Shown here piece by piece: positions 21,907 through 33,658 of a DNA stretch of 64,000 nt. The stretch's first letter is position 1; each line of letters starts with the position of its first letter. The DNA comes from Haematobia irritans (taxonomy: Eukaryota; Arthropoda; Insecta; Diptera; Muscidae). Position numbers and translations under genes: made by a program. The notes under the pieces were generated by a model. It did no database searches and had not been told where the DNA came from. It saw nothing but the letters and a program-made list of their open reading frames with translations. The stretch is from positions 100,297,664-100,361,663 of the forward strand of contig NC_134398.1 of assembly GCF_050003625.1 (NCBI RefSeq), written 5' to 3'.

Positions 21907-22430
21907 TGTACGAAATAGAGTTTCGACTTAGCAGTGGCGATTTTACAAGGTCAATGTGGGCATTTGGCCATACTTGCCCAAATCGGAAGAACATATATAA
22001 GGGGGCTTTATCTAAATATGAACCGATTTTGACTAAATTTAGTACACATTGTTAAAATTTCAAAATTTTGGCCTCCGTGGTCATACATTGGGCGAAAGAT
22101 ATATATGGGAGTTATATCTAAATCTGAACCGTTTTTGACCGAATTTGAAATGCATAGCAATAATGTTAATACCACTCCCTGTGCAAAATTTCAAGTAAAC
22201 CAGATTGAAATTTTGACTTACGGTGGTTATATGAGTGCAAATACGGTGGTTATATGAGTGTAAATCAAAATTTCACGTAACTCGAAAATAATTTTGGCCT
22301 CTGGGGCTATATGAATGTAAATCGGGCGAAAGCTATATATGGGAGCTATATCTAAATCTACATAGTAAGAATGGTAATTCTACTTGTACAAATCCAAGAG
22401 AAGTTTCCTTGAGTGGACTGTAATTTATTT
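21907..22430. repeat. Degenerate AAATCTGAACCG repeat
   Basis: Repeated phrases ATATATGGGAG(T/C)TATATC and AAATCTGAACCG occur at about 21995, 22095 and 22340, with a duplicated ACGGTGGTTATATGAGTG at about 22220. Non-coding and diverged. 22431-22853 has no recognised feature. Confidence 0.5.
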
Positions 22431-22853
22431 GTTAGCTCTCAGAATTGTAAAAATGTTTGTGTGGAAAGAAAAAGAGAATGGGATTTTATTAAGGATGGCG
22501 GCAGCTGATCAAGATCAAAGTTAAATCACAAGTGAAGTTAACAAACAAAGTGTTAGATCGACATTATGTTTTAGTACATACCACAAGCCTATTCGAAGTA
22601 AACGATATTCTAGTAAAGGCAATACACTCCACGAATACTTCGATTAATGAATAAAACAAAACCACTGTAAAGCGATTACAGTGTCAAGCATTGCAGAGCC
22701 ATCACATTCAAAAGGAATCGTTTTACAGTTCTTTTCAATATTTTGGTTTTGAAGTAATCGTCACGATACGAGTAAATCAAAACATTTTTAGTGAAGATAG
22801 AATACTTTGCTTTAGCAACGACGAAACTTCGTATGAGACACGAAGTAACTACA

Positions 22854-23190
22854 CACAAAAAAAATTTTTTTGATTTCAATCACGAAAATCGCGGATTCAA
22901 TCATTTTTTTAATTGAAATGTCTTCAATCACGAAAATGATAGTATCAATCACCCATTTTGATTGAAAACCAACACGATTTTTAATTAAAAATTTAATTGA
23001 CTTTTGTCACGGAATCAATTAATTGTGTGATTGAATCAATTAAAAACGTGATTGATTTTTAACATAAAATTCAATCACAGTTTTAATTGAATTAATTAAA
23101 ATTTTAATTAATTTCGCGACAAAAATCAATCAACTATTTGATTCATTCAATTAAATAATTAATTGAAATTGGCTATAAATTTCGATCAAA
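22854..23190. mobile_element. W element, left half
   Basis: Starts CACACAAAAAAAATTTTTTT preceded by TA and is packed with AATTGATT/AATCAATT words like the complete copies at 24393 and 35340. The right half is not adjacent; a W-like right end preceding a TA is found at 26461-26752, so the two may be one element split by later insertions. 23191-23476 shows nothing recognisable. Confidence 0.6.
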
Positions 23191-23476
23191 AAATTTATAT
23201 ATTACGACCCCAATATCGTATTTAGTTTTTTTCTTTTGAAAAAAAAAAGAAATTTTGTGTTTCTTATAAAACATATTTAATATTTTATTATTTTTTGAAT
23301 TATGCAATAGACAAATAAATTTGGTTCTTGTCATTTGTGTTTTGTTCTAACATAACTTACAAATACAAGTACTATCAATAACAACTATAGGGTGAAAAAA
23401 TAAATTATATAAATCATTATCTTCCTTATAATAATAACCATGTTAGCATGTTCCTTCTAATATGTAGATGCGCCTA

Positions 23477-25303
23477 CCCAGTCAGAAATTTACGATGGTT
23501 ATAAATATTGAGCGTTGTAACATCGTTGGAACCCAACGTTGAAACAACGCTTGTTAAACAAATTAATTGACGGTTTTTAAATAGTAAATTTTCCATAAAA
23601 TTATCGTTGAAAATGCATTTCCATCAATGTCCAATGGTTTTTAATGAGTAATGGAGGTATTATTGTTGATAGGAATTGATTTATAATAGGATAATGTTCC
23701 TTTATCATATAAAGTGAATATGTACATTAACAGTGAAACCACTAAGAACAACAATTTGGGTAATTTTACAAATGAGTAGAAAGTTTTAACTAAACTAAAC
23801 GCTGACATCACGCCAAAACCCAAATATAAGTACTTATTTATCGACTAATTGAAGAAATTTTGTTAGACATAATTACTTTTTTTTCACATGTTAAAACGTC
23901 ATTTTTTCACGATTACTTTTCTTTAATAATTAATTTTAAGGAATACAAACTTTATGAAAATTTGCTTTGGGCTATTCCCCATCAAGATATAAAGAAATCT
24001 GCGACAAATATGTATACTTTTATGCCTTTTTTACTGATTTAGTTTTCACTTTAGCGATTTTTGACCATATTAAAATAATTTTTTTACCAATTATAAATGT
24101 CAATCTTAATCTTAGTTATGTATTTTTCCTATTAACGGCCATTTTCATGTAGCTCCGTTAGGCTTTAACTGCCAATTAACAGAAAGTAAATTGCAAATAT
24201 CTTAACTGGCTATGGAATATATATGCAAGATGACAATTTCGTCCATAATACGGTTCAAAAGTTGGTTAGTTAACGGAACACTAACGGAGCTTTATGAAAA
24301 TGGGGGTAATTGTTAGTTGTTAAGTTTTCTGATGTTCCTTTGTAAAGTGTAAAACACTAATTTTGTTTTGTTTTAATAGCGGTTTTAAGGTACACACAAA
24401 AAATTTTTTCTCTGATTCAATCACCAAATTAATTGATCCAATTAATTTTTTAAATGAAATGTCTTCAATCACGAAAATGATAGTATCAATCACAGTTTTA
24501 ATTGGGCATAGAAAAAATTCTTGATTAAAAAATTAATTGATTTTTTTTCAGCAAAATTCAATTAATTTTTTAATTGATTCAATTAAAAATTTAATTGATG
24601 TTCATTGCAAAACGCAATTAATTTATTAATTAAAAAAGGTAACTATTTTTAATTACTTAGTTAGATTGGCTTAGAGTTTTTATTTGGATTAACAAATGAT
24701 TGTTTGAAATACATTTTTAATTAAAAAAGTAAAAAAAAATCAGCACTTTTTTTAACTGAATTAGTCTTCCGAATTTGATTAAAAAGTTAATTGTATCAAT
24801 TAATTTTTTAATTAAACATTTTAAAAATTGCAATCATTGACTTAATTAACTCAATGTTTCTATCATGATTAAAAAGTTAATTGTATCAATTAATTTATTA
24901 ATTGAAAAAATTTTCAACTTCAATTAACTTTTTAATTGGAAATATTTTGGTGATATTTTTTTCTGTGTACTGTAAAATTATAATTCTAACCCTCCTAAAG
25001 CATTCTAGAAACAATTGGAAAGACGTATGAAATGTTGTTTGTCAGTGCTTTTTAATGGTTGTAAAACCCATCGATACACCGTATAACGATGTTATCATTT
25101 TGGGGTTGTCAAAGCGTTCGTTAAACCATCGGAAAAGCGTATAAAATATTGTTTTCATAACGCTTTGAAAACGTTGTTAAATACAATCGATACACCGTGG
25201 AATGATGTTATCATTTTGGGGTTGTAACAACGCTTTTTCCCACCGTGTATCAACCGTTCACAACGCTTTTACAACGCTTTTCCGATGGTTTTTTCTGACT
25301 GGG
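23477..25303. mobile_element. CCCAGTCAG inverted-repeat element with nested W element
   Basis: Left end CCCAGTCAGAAATTTACGAT, right end GGTTTTTTCTGACTGGG, TA at 23475-23476 and 25304-25305. Inner sequence is rich in AACGCTTT/AACGTTG phrases (CAACGCTTTTACAACGC near the right end). A complete W element lies at 24393-24967. No protein-coding frame is convincing. Confidence 0.85.
24393..24967. mobile_element. W element, complete copy
   Basis: 575 bp with ends CACACAAAAAATTTTTTC and TTTTTTTCTGTG and TA on both sides. It is highly similar to 35340-35913 over its full length. Internally made of AATTAATT/AATTGATT words, so the whole element can fold on itself. Confidence 0.88.
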
Positions 25304-26460
25304 TAGATTTCCAATAAATCAGCAGCCTGTAAGCTAAATTAGGTTTTCTGAAAGTAAACAGAATAATTCGAATTTAATTTTGTTCAATTAAAAGTTAATT
25401 TTGTTAAACATTACCTGCATAGAATATCAAGTTCTCTTAGTTCCAGGTTGCAGATTTATAATCTTCTTTTGCAGTTGTAGTCTTTTAGCATAAAAAGGTG
25501 TATTAAGTAGCTCGGTAATTTAATTTTAGTAACAATTCCTTTCCAAAATTTCCACACTATTAAAATTTGAACCAATCTCTTTGATTGTAATATTTGGTAT
25601 TATATTGATGATACCTTGTAAATTCAGGAAATAGAAAAACATATAAATGGAAAACACATATTTTTATTATTTTCGGATATTTTTCATATTTTTAAATCCA
25701 AAAGAAAGAACTTTTTTACCATTACATAATTCAGCTCATTAGTTTATATACCAGATATACTGCTCTCTACTTGGGTTCAAACTGAAAAAGGCAGGTAAAA
25801 CAAAAATGCAATTTAATGTCAATGCTACTTCGCAACTCCAATGTGAATCTTCCAACAAACCCATACCGCTCATGGTTTTAAGAAAACTAGGAGTGAAAAA
25901 ATTTATAATTTTAAAAGATCAATACGGTACCCACTTTTTTATTGCAAACATATTATTATGTATTTGATAAAATGATGGAGTTGATGGGATTGATTGGTCA
26001 ATTTCACGAAATAAAATTGGTCACTAAAAGAAATTAATAAAAAATATATTATTTTAATCCGTTTAATGTAAACAGGCTTCAATGGAAAACGGTATTCACA
26101 TTTCACAATTTCTTACCTTCAATAAACGTAGATTGTTTTCCATTTTTACAATACCACAAACACAGGTAATTTCAAATGCGTTCTGTCATATATTTTTTCA
26201 AACCTTTACCACGTGGCCGTTTGTTGTTGCACACATTATTTATTTCAACCCTTTGCTATGATTTGTTGTTGCGTTCAAAATATTTATGCACACATTTTGA
26301 ATGCAGCAGACAGAATGTCGCCAATCATGTTTTTCAATTTACGCGAAAAACAAAAACCCAACCGTTCGTTACGAGTTACTTCCACAGACTGATCTCTCCA
26401 TCATACATTGTTGAATAAATACCCATTCTCTTGTTCTCTTTTCGCTCTTTCCATTGCTAA
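25304..26460. other. No recognised feature
   Basis: AT-rich sequence without repeats shared in the window, conserved motifs or credible coding frames. Short open frames here (for example 26176-26418) show no recognisable domain. Confidence 0.6.
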
Positions 26461-26752
26461 AAATTATTCAGTTTCAATCACAAAGGTGATTGGATCAATC
26501 ACATGTGTAATTGGAAACGGAAAAAATTTCAATCACGTTTGTAATTGAAAATTATTTCCGAAATGATTAACAAATTGATTGAATCAATTAATATTTTAAT
26601 TGGAAACGTAACAAATATCAATCATTTTTTAATTGGTTTTTATTCGGATTTCATTAAATAATTAATTGAATCAATTAACATGTTAATTGAATCCGTTTCC
26701 AAATTCAATTAAGTGTTTAATTGAAAAAATTTTGGTGATAATTTTTTGTGTG
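26461..26752. mobile_element. W element, right half
   Basis: AATCAATT-rich sequence ending TTGGTGATAATTTTTTGTGTG followed by TA, as the right ends of the full W copies do. See 22854 for the candidate left half. Confidence 0.6.
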
Positions 26753-26765
26753 TATCAATCAAAAG

Positions 26766-27543
26766 CAGGGATGGAAAATGCAGTACTATAGTACTTTTTT
26801 TCAATACTTTTTTACCCCGGTCAGTACCGTAGTACCCCCGCGAATGATTTATTACCTTTTGCGTAGACATTTTTTTGATATTAAAATATTTTGAGAGTCT
26901 TTATCAACCTTATTTGCTAATAGTCTTTTACAAATTTGGTAAAACAGACAAGTTCATGCGGGAAGAAAATCTCAATTTTGTAAAAGCCATTGTAAAAAAA
27001 CACGATTTTATTGAGTTTCAAGAATGTTTTAGTCAACAAAAGCATGCGATTCTATATTATCGATTTTTTATTTCGGTAGAAAATTTTCTCAAAAATTTCT
27101 TTCTTTATGCAATTTTTGCAAAATGTTATTTCTATAGGAAATTTTGTCCAAATTTTACTTCTATAGAAAATTTTGTGAAAATTTTATTTCTATAGAAAAT
27201 TTTGTAAAAATTTTATTTCTTTAGGAAATTTTGTCAAAATTTTATTTTTATAGAAATTTTTTTGCAAAATTTTATTTCTATAAAAATTTTCTGCAAAATT
27301 TTATTTCTATAGAATATTTTGTCAAAATTTTATTTATATAGAAAATTTTCTCAAAATTTTATTTTTATAGAAATTTTTGTCGAAACTTTATTTCTATAGA
27401 AAATTTTGTCAAAATTTTATTTTCTTCACAATTTTTGACAATAATCTTCCAGTGGAATTTTTGTTGAAATTTAGTAAAAAGTACCTTTTCGATCAAAAAA
27501 TACCTTCTTTGTACTTTCTTAAAAATTGTATTTTCCATCCCTG
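26766..27543. mobile_element. hAT-like non-autonomous element with internal minisatellite
   Basis: Ends CAGGGATGGAAAATGC and TTGTATTTTCCATCCCTG are inverted repeats. The 8-bp duplication ATCAAAAG lies at 26758-26765 and 27544-27551. TIRs of this form and an 8-bp TSD are typical of hAT. From about 27120 to 27450 it carries roughly a dozen diverged copies of a 28-29 bp unit with TTTATTTCTATAGAAAATTT. No transposase. Confidence 0.93.
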
Positions 27544-27551
27544 ATCAAAAG

Positions 27552-28120
27552 ACAAACACAATCGTCAATCAGTTGATTGGCAGAAGTCAATGAATGCAGG
27601 CTGTGAGCGGGTCTATGCTTTTTATTGTATGTGCCAACAATAAACAAAATATGAATGGTGTGTATGTGTGTGTAGCATGCTCTTATAGTTGAGAAAACGA
27701 AATAACTTCATCTACACAGAAATGGATATTATAAAACGAATGGATTTGGAATTCCGATTACATTCGAATACTTCAAAACATTGTTGGGTGCTTGCTTTAC
27801 TGGGTTCTATTTGTTTTGGTTCACAATGTGCAAGGTTTCTATTTCACTCGTTTGAGAAATGGACACTGAAGTTACTACTCGAATTGTGTGGCGTGTGCTT
27901 GAAGTATTCGCTTGTGTATTCGTTGCAGAGGTTTGGTACATACAACAATAATATATGAATTCTTTTTAGAAAGGGACAAAAAATTGAAAGTTTTAGGGTT
28001 TCCGCTCTTTAAATATTCCAGCTATCGATAACAATAATTCAGTTGGATTGGTAATTGAAGACAATTCACATATTTAAACGTTATTTAAGATTAATTCATT
28101 AGGAGAGTAATTAAAATTAT
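27552..28120. other. No recognised feature
   Basis: Mixed sequence between the hAT-like element and a BEL fragment. An 89-codon frame at 27689-27958 has no domain I recognise. Confidence 0.5.
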
Positions 28121-28318
28121 TCAAATCTTAGCACTAATATTAAATTTTGGAGAACGGAGTTCAACATGCCGCCGCCCTTGCAACACTGCAACTCTATATG
28201 AACAAGCTCCAGAGATTACCCATCCGAAAATGGTGCTTTCGGCGATAGGAATCGAAGATGACGTTTGAATAAGGCCCGCCAAAAGTATTTTTGCCTTTTG
28301 ATCATTTCCAATCAACAT
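28121..28318 (-). pseudogene. BEL/Pao protease-to-RT junction fragment, inverted
   Basis: On the minus strand the phrase AESTIFGWVISG matches the segment that follows the BEL/Pao protease, and LLAGLIQTSSSIPIAEST precedes it. It points opposite to the BEL sequence that begins only about 20 bp away, so the two are head-to-head pieces. Confidence 0.7.
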
Positions 28319-28339
28319 TGGACGGGCTGAAAAAATGAG

Positions 28340-29830
28340 AATGACAAATGGCCCAGTTTTAGAGACATGTTCTCAGCCATTTACGTCAAGCACCCAAAAT
28401 TGCCACCGGCACAGAAATTATTCCATTTAAGGACAAAGACTCGTGGGGAGGCGAATCAGATTGTGAAACAATTCGCCCTAACTGATGATAACTTCCACTT
28501 AGCTTGGGAATCCAACGTCAACGTTACAAAAATAAACGAATACTTATAAACCATCAACTAAAGAAAATATTCGAATCTGAACGCGTGACTGCAGAAAAGG
28601 GCAAGGCTTTACGAAATCTTCAGTACACCATAAACAATTGCTCGTCTGTATTAAAAACTTACAATATATCGGTCATGTCTAGTTTTCTGGGTTTCATCAA
28701 GATTACCGGATGAAACATTGGCTGCTTGGGACTCACTAACAGACCATAAAGAAAAACCAACTTGGAATCAGCTGGATGATTTTATCTCTAGAAGATTAAA
28801 TATGTTGGAGTCCATATTTGACATGAGAAAACCTTCAACCAGCACAACTATTACAAATAAAACTCAAACTTATCACACAAAAACCGAATCAAAAGTTAAA
28901 TCTTGTAAAGTTTGTAAACTTAATCATTCCTTGCGTTTATGTCTTAAATTCAAATCCTGGCCTTTTGCACAAAGGAAGAAATTCGTAAATGATAACAAGA
29001 TATGTGAGAACTGTTTGTGTTATGGTCCCACTATTCAAAATTGTCAAAGCGTAAACGTCTGTCAGAAATGTCACGGAAAACATCACACAGTCTTACACCC
29101 TGATTCTGATCAAAATAGGAATAATGACAGGCCACAAAGTGGCCCATCTCCAGGAGTTACAACTTTTAACATAGAAACTTCATATGATAATCAACATCCT
29201 ACGGCGGCTGCTGCTTTTGAAGAACCAACGTTACGCGTTCAATCAAACTTCGCTAGTTCTACCGATTGCACTATTTTGCCAAAGGCGCTAATCTATTTAG
29301 AGTATTTGACAATACGGGCTTTTATTGATCAAGGATCACAAGAAACTTTTATTTCGAATAGAATTGTAAATAGATACTCAATACCGACCAAAAGGTCGTA
29401 TACTACGATCTCTGGATTGGGGGGTACTATTCTCGAGAATTCTTCAAAACTTTGCAATTTGATTTTGAAATCTCGGAAATCTGACTTTAAGTTAAGTACA
29501 ACTGCTATAGTTGTTTCTAAGATGAATCACTTAATGCCATCTTTCCCAACCCGTATTTCGAATTTGTCTGATTTAGAAAGAATTGACTTGGCGGATCCAC
29601 AATTCTATAAGCCTGCACAGATATATATGTTATTGGGTAGCGACATTCTTCCAGTAATTCTGAAGTCTGGTGTGCAAAAGAATATATCTGGAGGTCTTCT
29701 TGCACAGGCAACTGAATTTGGTTGAATTCTGGGTGGTCCACCAAAAGTTAGATCTACTACTACGTTTGCGTCATTACAGACATAACTCTCGGGTCATCAA
29801 GGAAGGCTGCTATGGGTCAATATCTCCATA
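28340..29830 (+). pseudogene. BEL/Pao retrotransposon gag and protease, partial
   Basis: A plus-strand fragment in several frames. 28367-28549 and 28504-28713 are gag pieces (FRDMFSAI-type start, KLFHLRTKTRGEA, QRYKNKRILI). A 335-codon frame at 28718-29725 continues gag with the zinc-knuckle-like region (CKVCKLNHSLRLC, CENCLC and CQKCHGKHHTVLH) and then an aspartic-protease-like domain (FIDQGSQETFIS at about residues 206-217, LLGSDILP near the end). The catalytic DSGS/DTGA-type motif is DQGS here. It breaks at 29725 and fades by 29830. No LTR is identified. An old, incomplete copy. Confidence 0.85.
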
Positions 29831-30570
29831 TGGAGAAGACCTTGAAAAAATCACCAGACCTAGCAGCTGAATATGCAAATGTTTTGTCGGAATACTTAAA
29901 TCTTGACTACATGCACGCAGAGAAGAAACATGATTGTCACAATCATATTCGAAGAGCAAAATAATATGATAGGAGCTATTTTTGCGGCGACCATGTAACA
30001 TTTTCACCTGCAACCATGTTGGTTCAGTGAACATGGTTCTAAGAAAAATAAAATTGTCCTCATCTAAAATGTTATTATATTGATAAAAAGAATTTTGTTT
30101 CCATTAAAAGACAATGGCCACGATCTAAAATGTTATGGTATTCGCCAAAAATGTTTTTCTTCCAGTTAAAAGCACATGGTCACAACCTAAAATGTTTTGA
30201 TCTTTATGAAAAAACTTTTTTCGTCGTCGAAAAAAGGACGTCACTTGAGAAAAGAAAACATAAAATTAACTTTATTTATTTGTTTTTATTTATTTATAAA
30301 CTAATTTATAGTTTATTTTTATTTATAATGTCGTGCAATCAAACATCACATATTTTTACACACTCTAATTTGGCTTAATTTCAACAATAAGTAACCATTC
30401 CATATTTACTTCGTGCCCATCAAATGTACCAACGCAGACATCATGTAACTGAAAATAAAAATAAATTATACCATATATCAAAATACAGGACAAAAAACAG
30501 ATACATTTTTTTCAATTACACTTTCTTTTTGTGTTCACATAAAACCACGTGCCACTTCTGAATAAATAAA
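29831..30570. repeat. Short tandem array (about 62 bp) in a dispersed repeat
   Basis: CTAAAATGTT recurs at about 30065, 30126 and 30188 in units of about 62 bp that also share TTAAAAG and CATGG(C/T)CAC(G/A)A. Upstream is a CACGCAGAGAAGAAACATG-like start at about 29913. The remainder to 30570 is AT-rich; a possible acceptor-exon pattern on the minus strand near 30385-30450 is noted under the next entry. Confidence 0.55.
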
Positions 30571-30849
30571 TTAACACAAACGATTTTCCACACTTGCTTG
30601 TTCCATTGCTGTGGGCAGAATAGTATCCCTTTGACGATTTACTCTAACATTGGTATGTGATTGTGATTCCTCTTTGGCAATTTTGAAATTGTAGTCATAG
30701 AATTTCACACGACAAGAAGTGCCATTAGAGCTTCCCATGGCAACAGTATTAGTTGAAGCTGTTGAGATTGAGGATGCCCGATTATTTCTTGTGGCAAATG
30801 GTTTAGAGGATTTTGAAGAAATACTTGTGGCCTTTGTAGGTGACGTTGA
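30571..30849 (-). pseudogene. Unrecognised coding-like remnant cut by LINE-R
   Basis: Reading on the minus strand from the LINE-R tail, 92 codons stay open to a TAA at 30573-30571. The first 40 are Ser/Thr-rich, followed by VKFYDYNFKIAKEESQ and ending NRLC. Composition looks protein-like and differs from its AT-rich flanks. I do not recognise the family. Further along the same strand, a polypyrimidine-CAG next to LHDVCVGTFDGHEVNMEW (about 30450-30380) could be a following exon. It may be an exon of a real gene or an unknown transposon. Confidence 0.3.
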
Positions 30850-30990
30850 CGTTAGGTTAGGTTAGGTTAAAGTGGCAGCCCGATTAAGATTCAGGCTCAC
30901 TTAGACTATTCAGTCCATTGTGATACCACACTAACTAAAAGTACCTATTACATATGGGCACTTCTAGTTTTAACCGTTGAACCTTCTCGA

Positions 30991-32229
30991 TTATTTTCTT
31001 CTGTTGAACCAACCAGATTGTTCCAAAAACATTAGCAGACTGCTTAAGTTAACGTTTTCCAGGTCCGCCAGTAATCTGAAACTATATGCCCCTAAAATTG
31101 ACTTACGCCTTACACAAAATGCAGGACACTCACACAAGAGGTGTTTTATTGATTCCTTTTCCTCCGCATTATGACAGCTCATACAATAGTCATTATACTT
31201 CGCGCCTATAGTTTTTGCAAAATCGCCTATCAGGCAGCGACCCGTTATAGCAGATATCAGGAGTGATATCTGACGTCTCGAGAACACTAGCATAGCTAGT
31301 GTGCGGTTTAAGTTTAAATGGGGCCATATTTGCTTGGTGTCGTTACAACCCTTACAATTCTCCCATCGAACATTTGCCATCATGGCAGCCTTCTCACGCA
31401 GTAAGAGCTTGCAGGTAGCCAGAGGCATACCAACAGATTCTAGTTCCCCTGGAATATGTAAGGTAGTTCCTAGCCTTGCTAGCTCATCTGCTTCGCAGTT
31501 CCCCGGTATGTTCCTATGGCCAGGCACCCATATGAGGTGAATATTGTGCTGCTCAGCCATCTCATTGAGAGATTTGCGGCAGTCGATGGCCGTTTTGGAG
31601 TTGAGGAACACAGAGTCCAATGATTTTATTGCAGGTTGACTGTCTGAGTATATATTAATGCCAATATTGCGTGGAGCATTACTTTTCAGCCAATTCACCA
31701 CTTCTCTTATTGCTAATATTTCAGCCTGAAAAACACTACAGTGATCAGGTAATCTTTTCGCTATTCGAAGTTCCAGATCTTTAGAATATACTCCGAAACC
31801 CACTTGGCCATCCAATTTGGAGCCATCAGTGTAGAAATCTATATATCTTTTTTTCCCCGGGGTCCGTGTACACCACGCCTCACTGTTGGGAATTAGAGTC
31901 TCAAACTTTTTGTCGAAAAGTGGACTCGCCAAAGTGTAATCCACTACGTTAGGCATATCTGGCATTATTTTGAGGACCGAACTGTGACCGTAACTTTTTT
32001 CCGACCAAAGCGATAGCTCACGCAACCGCACAGCCGTTGTTGCAGCTGACTGTTTGGCCAAAATGTCTAAAGGCGATAGATGCAGTATGACATTAAGGGA
32101 GTTTGTTCCTGTCTTGCTGAATGCACCTGAGATACACAAGCACGCCGTACGCTGAACTTTGTCTAAACTTGTCGGCTGGTGAAGTGCCGGCCACCAGACT
32201 ACACCATATAGCATTATAGGTGTAACCAC
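30991..32229 (-). pseudogene. LINE-R copy 3 ORF2: RNase H and C-terminal domain
   Basis: 412 codons. RNase H residues are all present: FYTDGSKLDG, FQAEILAIREV, IYSDSQPAI and GNCEADELARL, with GHRNIPGN between. Then CMSCH...HLLCECPAF forms the C-terminal zinc-binding pattern. RNase H degrades the RNA strand of the RNA:DNA hybrid during reverse transcription. Upstream, a small deletion and frame break at about 32229-32302 separate it from RT. Confidence 0.9.
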
Positions 32230-32301
32230 TGCCGTGTATAGCCAATGTACAATTTTTTGTTTTAGTCCCCACTTTTTCCCTATTGCCTTTTTGCACGAGT
32301 A

Positions 32302-33013
32302 TTAAGCTACCGTTGCTTCCCTCGCACTTTCTTCAATATTAAGCTTAAAGTTCAGCTTCCTGTCCACAATAACGCCAAGGTATTTTGCACACTCCCTAAA
32401 GGGAATTTCAATACCCCCTAAGGAAATGGGTCTAACCGTGGGAGTTTTGCGATCTTTGCAGTACATGACTAGTTCTGTCTTTGCAGGATTTACCCCAAGA
32501 CCATTATCTTTCGCCCATATCTCAGTCATCCGGAGGGCTCTCTGTTAATATCTCTAACTGTTGATGGGAATTTTCCCCTGACTGCTAGCGCCACATCATC
32601 TGCGTATGCCACCACTTGTATCCTTTCTTTTTCTAGGGAAACCAGAAGGTCGTTTATAGCAACATTCCAAAGAAGAGGTGATAGAACTCCTCCTTGAGGA
32701 GTGCCTCTGTTCACATACCTTTGTATGTTTGCTTGTCCTAGTGTGGCTGAAATGCGTCTCTTCCTTAGAAGTTCGTATAAGTATACCTGGATCAACATTC
32801 AGAGTTGTCAGTCCATTTAATATCGAGCTCGGATGGACGTTATTGAACGCCCCTTCGATGTCTAGAAACGCCACGATTGTGTATTCTTTGACAGATAGTG
32901 AGCTTTCAATAAAGCTGACTAGTTCATGTAATGCGGTCTCAGTAGACCTGCCCTTCGATTATGCATGTTGTCGTTTCGAGAGCAAACTTGAATCGACGCT
33001 AGTTCTAAGATAA
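32302..33013 (-). pseudogene. LINE-R copy 3 ORF2: reverse transcriptase pieces
   Basis: RT motifs are spread over three frames: FLDIEGAFNNVHP (32874 side), RGTPQGGVLSPLLWN and VVAYADDVALAVRGK (32798-32526), then the thumb-like KDNGLGVNPAKTE (32529-32302). Several single-base shifts and a short deletion (near 32780, compared with copy 2) break the frame. The catalytic YADD is intact in sequence. Confidence 0.88.
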
Positions 33014-33155
33014 ATATCTATCATCCTCTCCAGAGTCTTAAGTAGGAATGATGATACGCTGATTCGTCGGAAATCCTTCGCCCTCGAGTGAGAGGCTTTT
33101 CCCGCTTTAGGTATGAAAACGACATTTGATTCCCTCCACTTTCATAGAATATATG

Positions 33156-33653
33156 CTATATATATCGCCGACAACCAGGGGATAATTCTGTCAGCCACCG
33201 CTTGTAACTCCGCCGGAGTAATTCCATCAGGTCCGGGGGATTTGAATGTCCAAAGCTATTTAACGCCCATTTTATTCTAGATCCTGATACAATTTCCTCG
33301 ATAGGAAACGACCGCTGAGCCACTGTGGCACCGCCAATGCATGGTTCAACCGTCTGATTTCCGGGAAAATGTGTGTCCAATAGTACCTCCAGCGTCTCCT
33401 CACTGAACGTTGTCCAATTGCCCTCCGATGTTTTAATGAAACCTGGAGCGGAGCTCGTGGATGCTAGCACCTTCCGTAGTCTGGAAGCCTCGGACGTATT
33501 CTCAATGCTGTTGCAGTAATCATTCCAAGAGTTATGCTGGGCCTTTCTCAGTTCTCGCTTGTATCCTCTCGGATTCTTCTTGTAAGCGTCCCAATCCATA
33601 GGAGCTCTGGAGGACTTTGCTTTGTTAAAGAGCTTCCTGCACGATTTTCTCAT
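33156..33653 (-). pseudogene. LINE-R copy 3 ORF2: linker region
   Basis: Matches 12671-12216 of copy 2 (KSCRKLFNKAKSSRAP, RELRKAQHNSWNDYC), with a frameshift where copy 2 reads FGSFKSPGPDGI. It joins endonuclease and RT. Confidence 0.8.
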
Positions 33654-33658
33654 ATTAC

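Noticed and set aside
22549..22853. Possible solo LTR (TGTTAG...CTACA)
   Set aside because: Begins TG and ends CA, but no flanking duplication or second copy was found.
30851..30870. Telomeric TTAGG array
   Set aside because: Only two to three repeats at LINE 3' ends; not a telomere.
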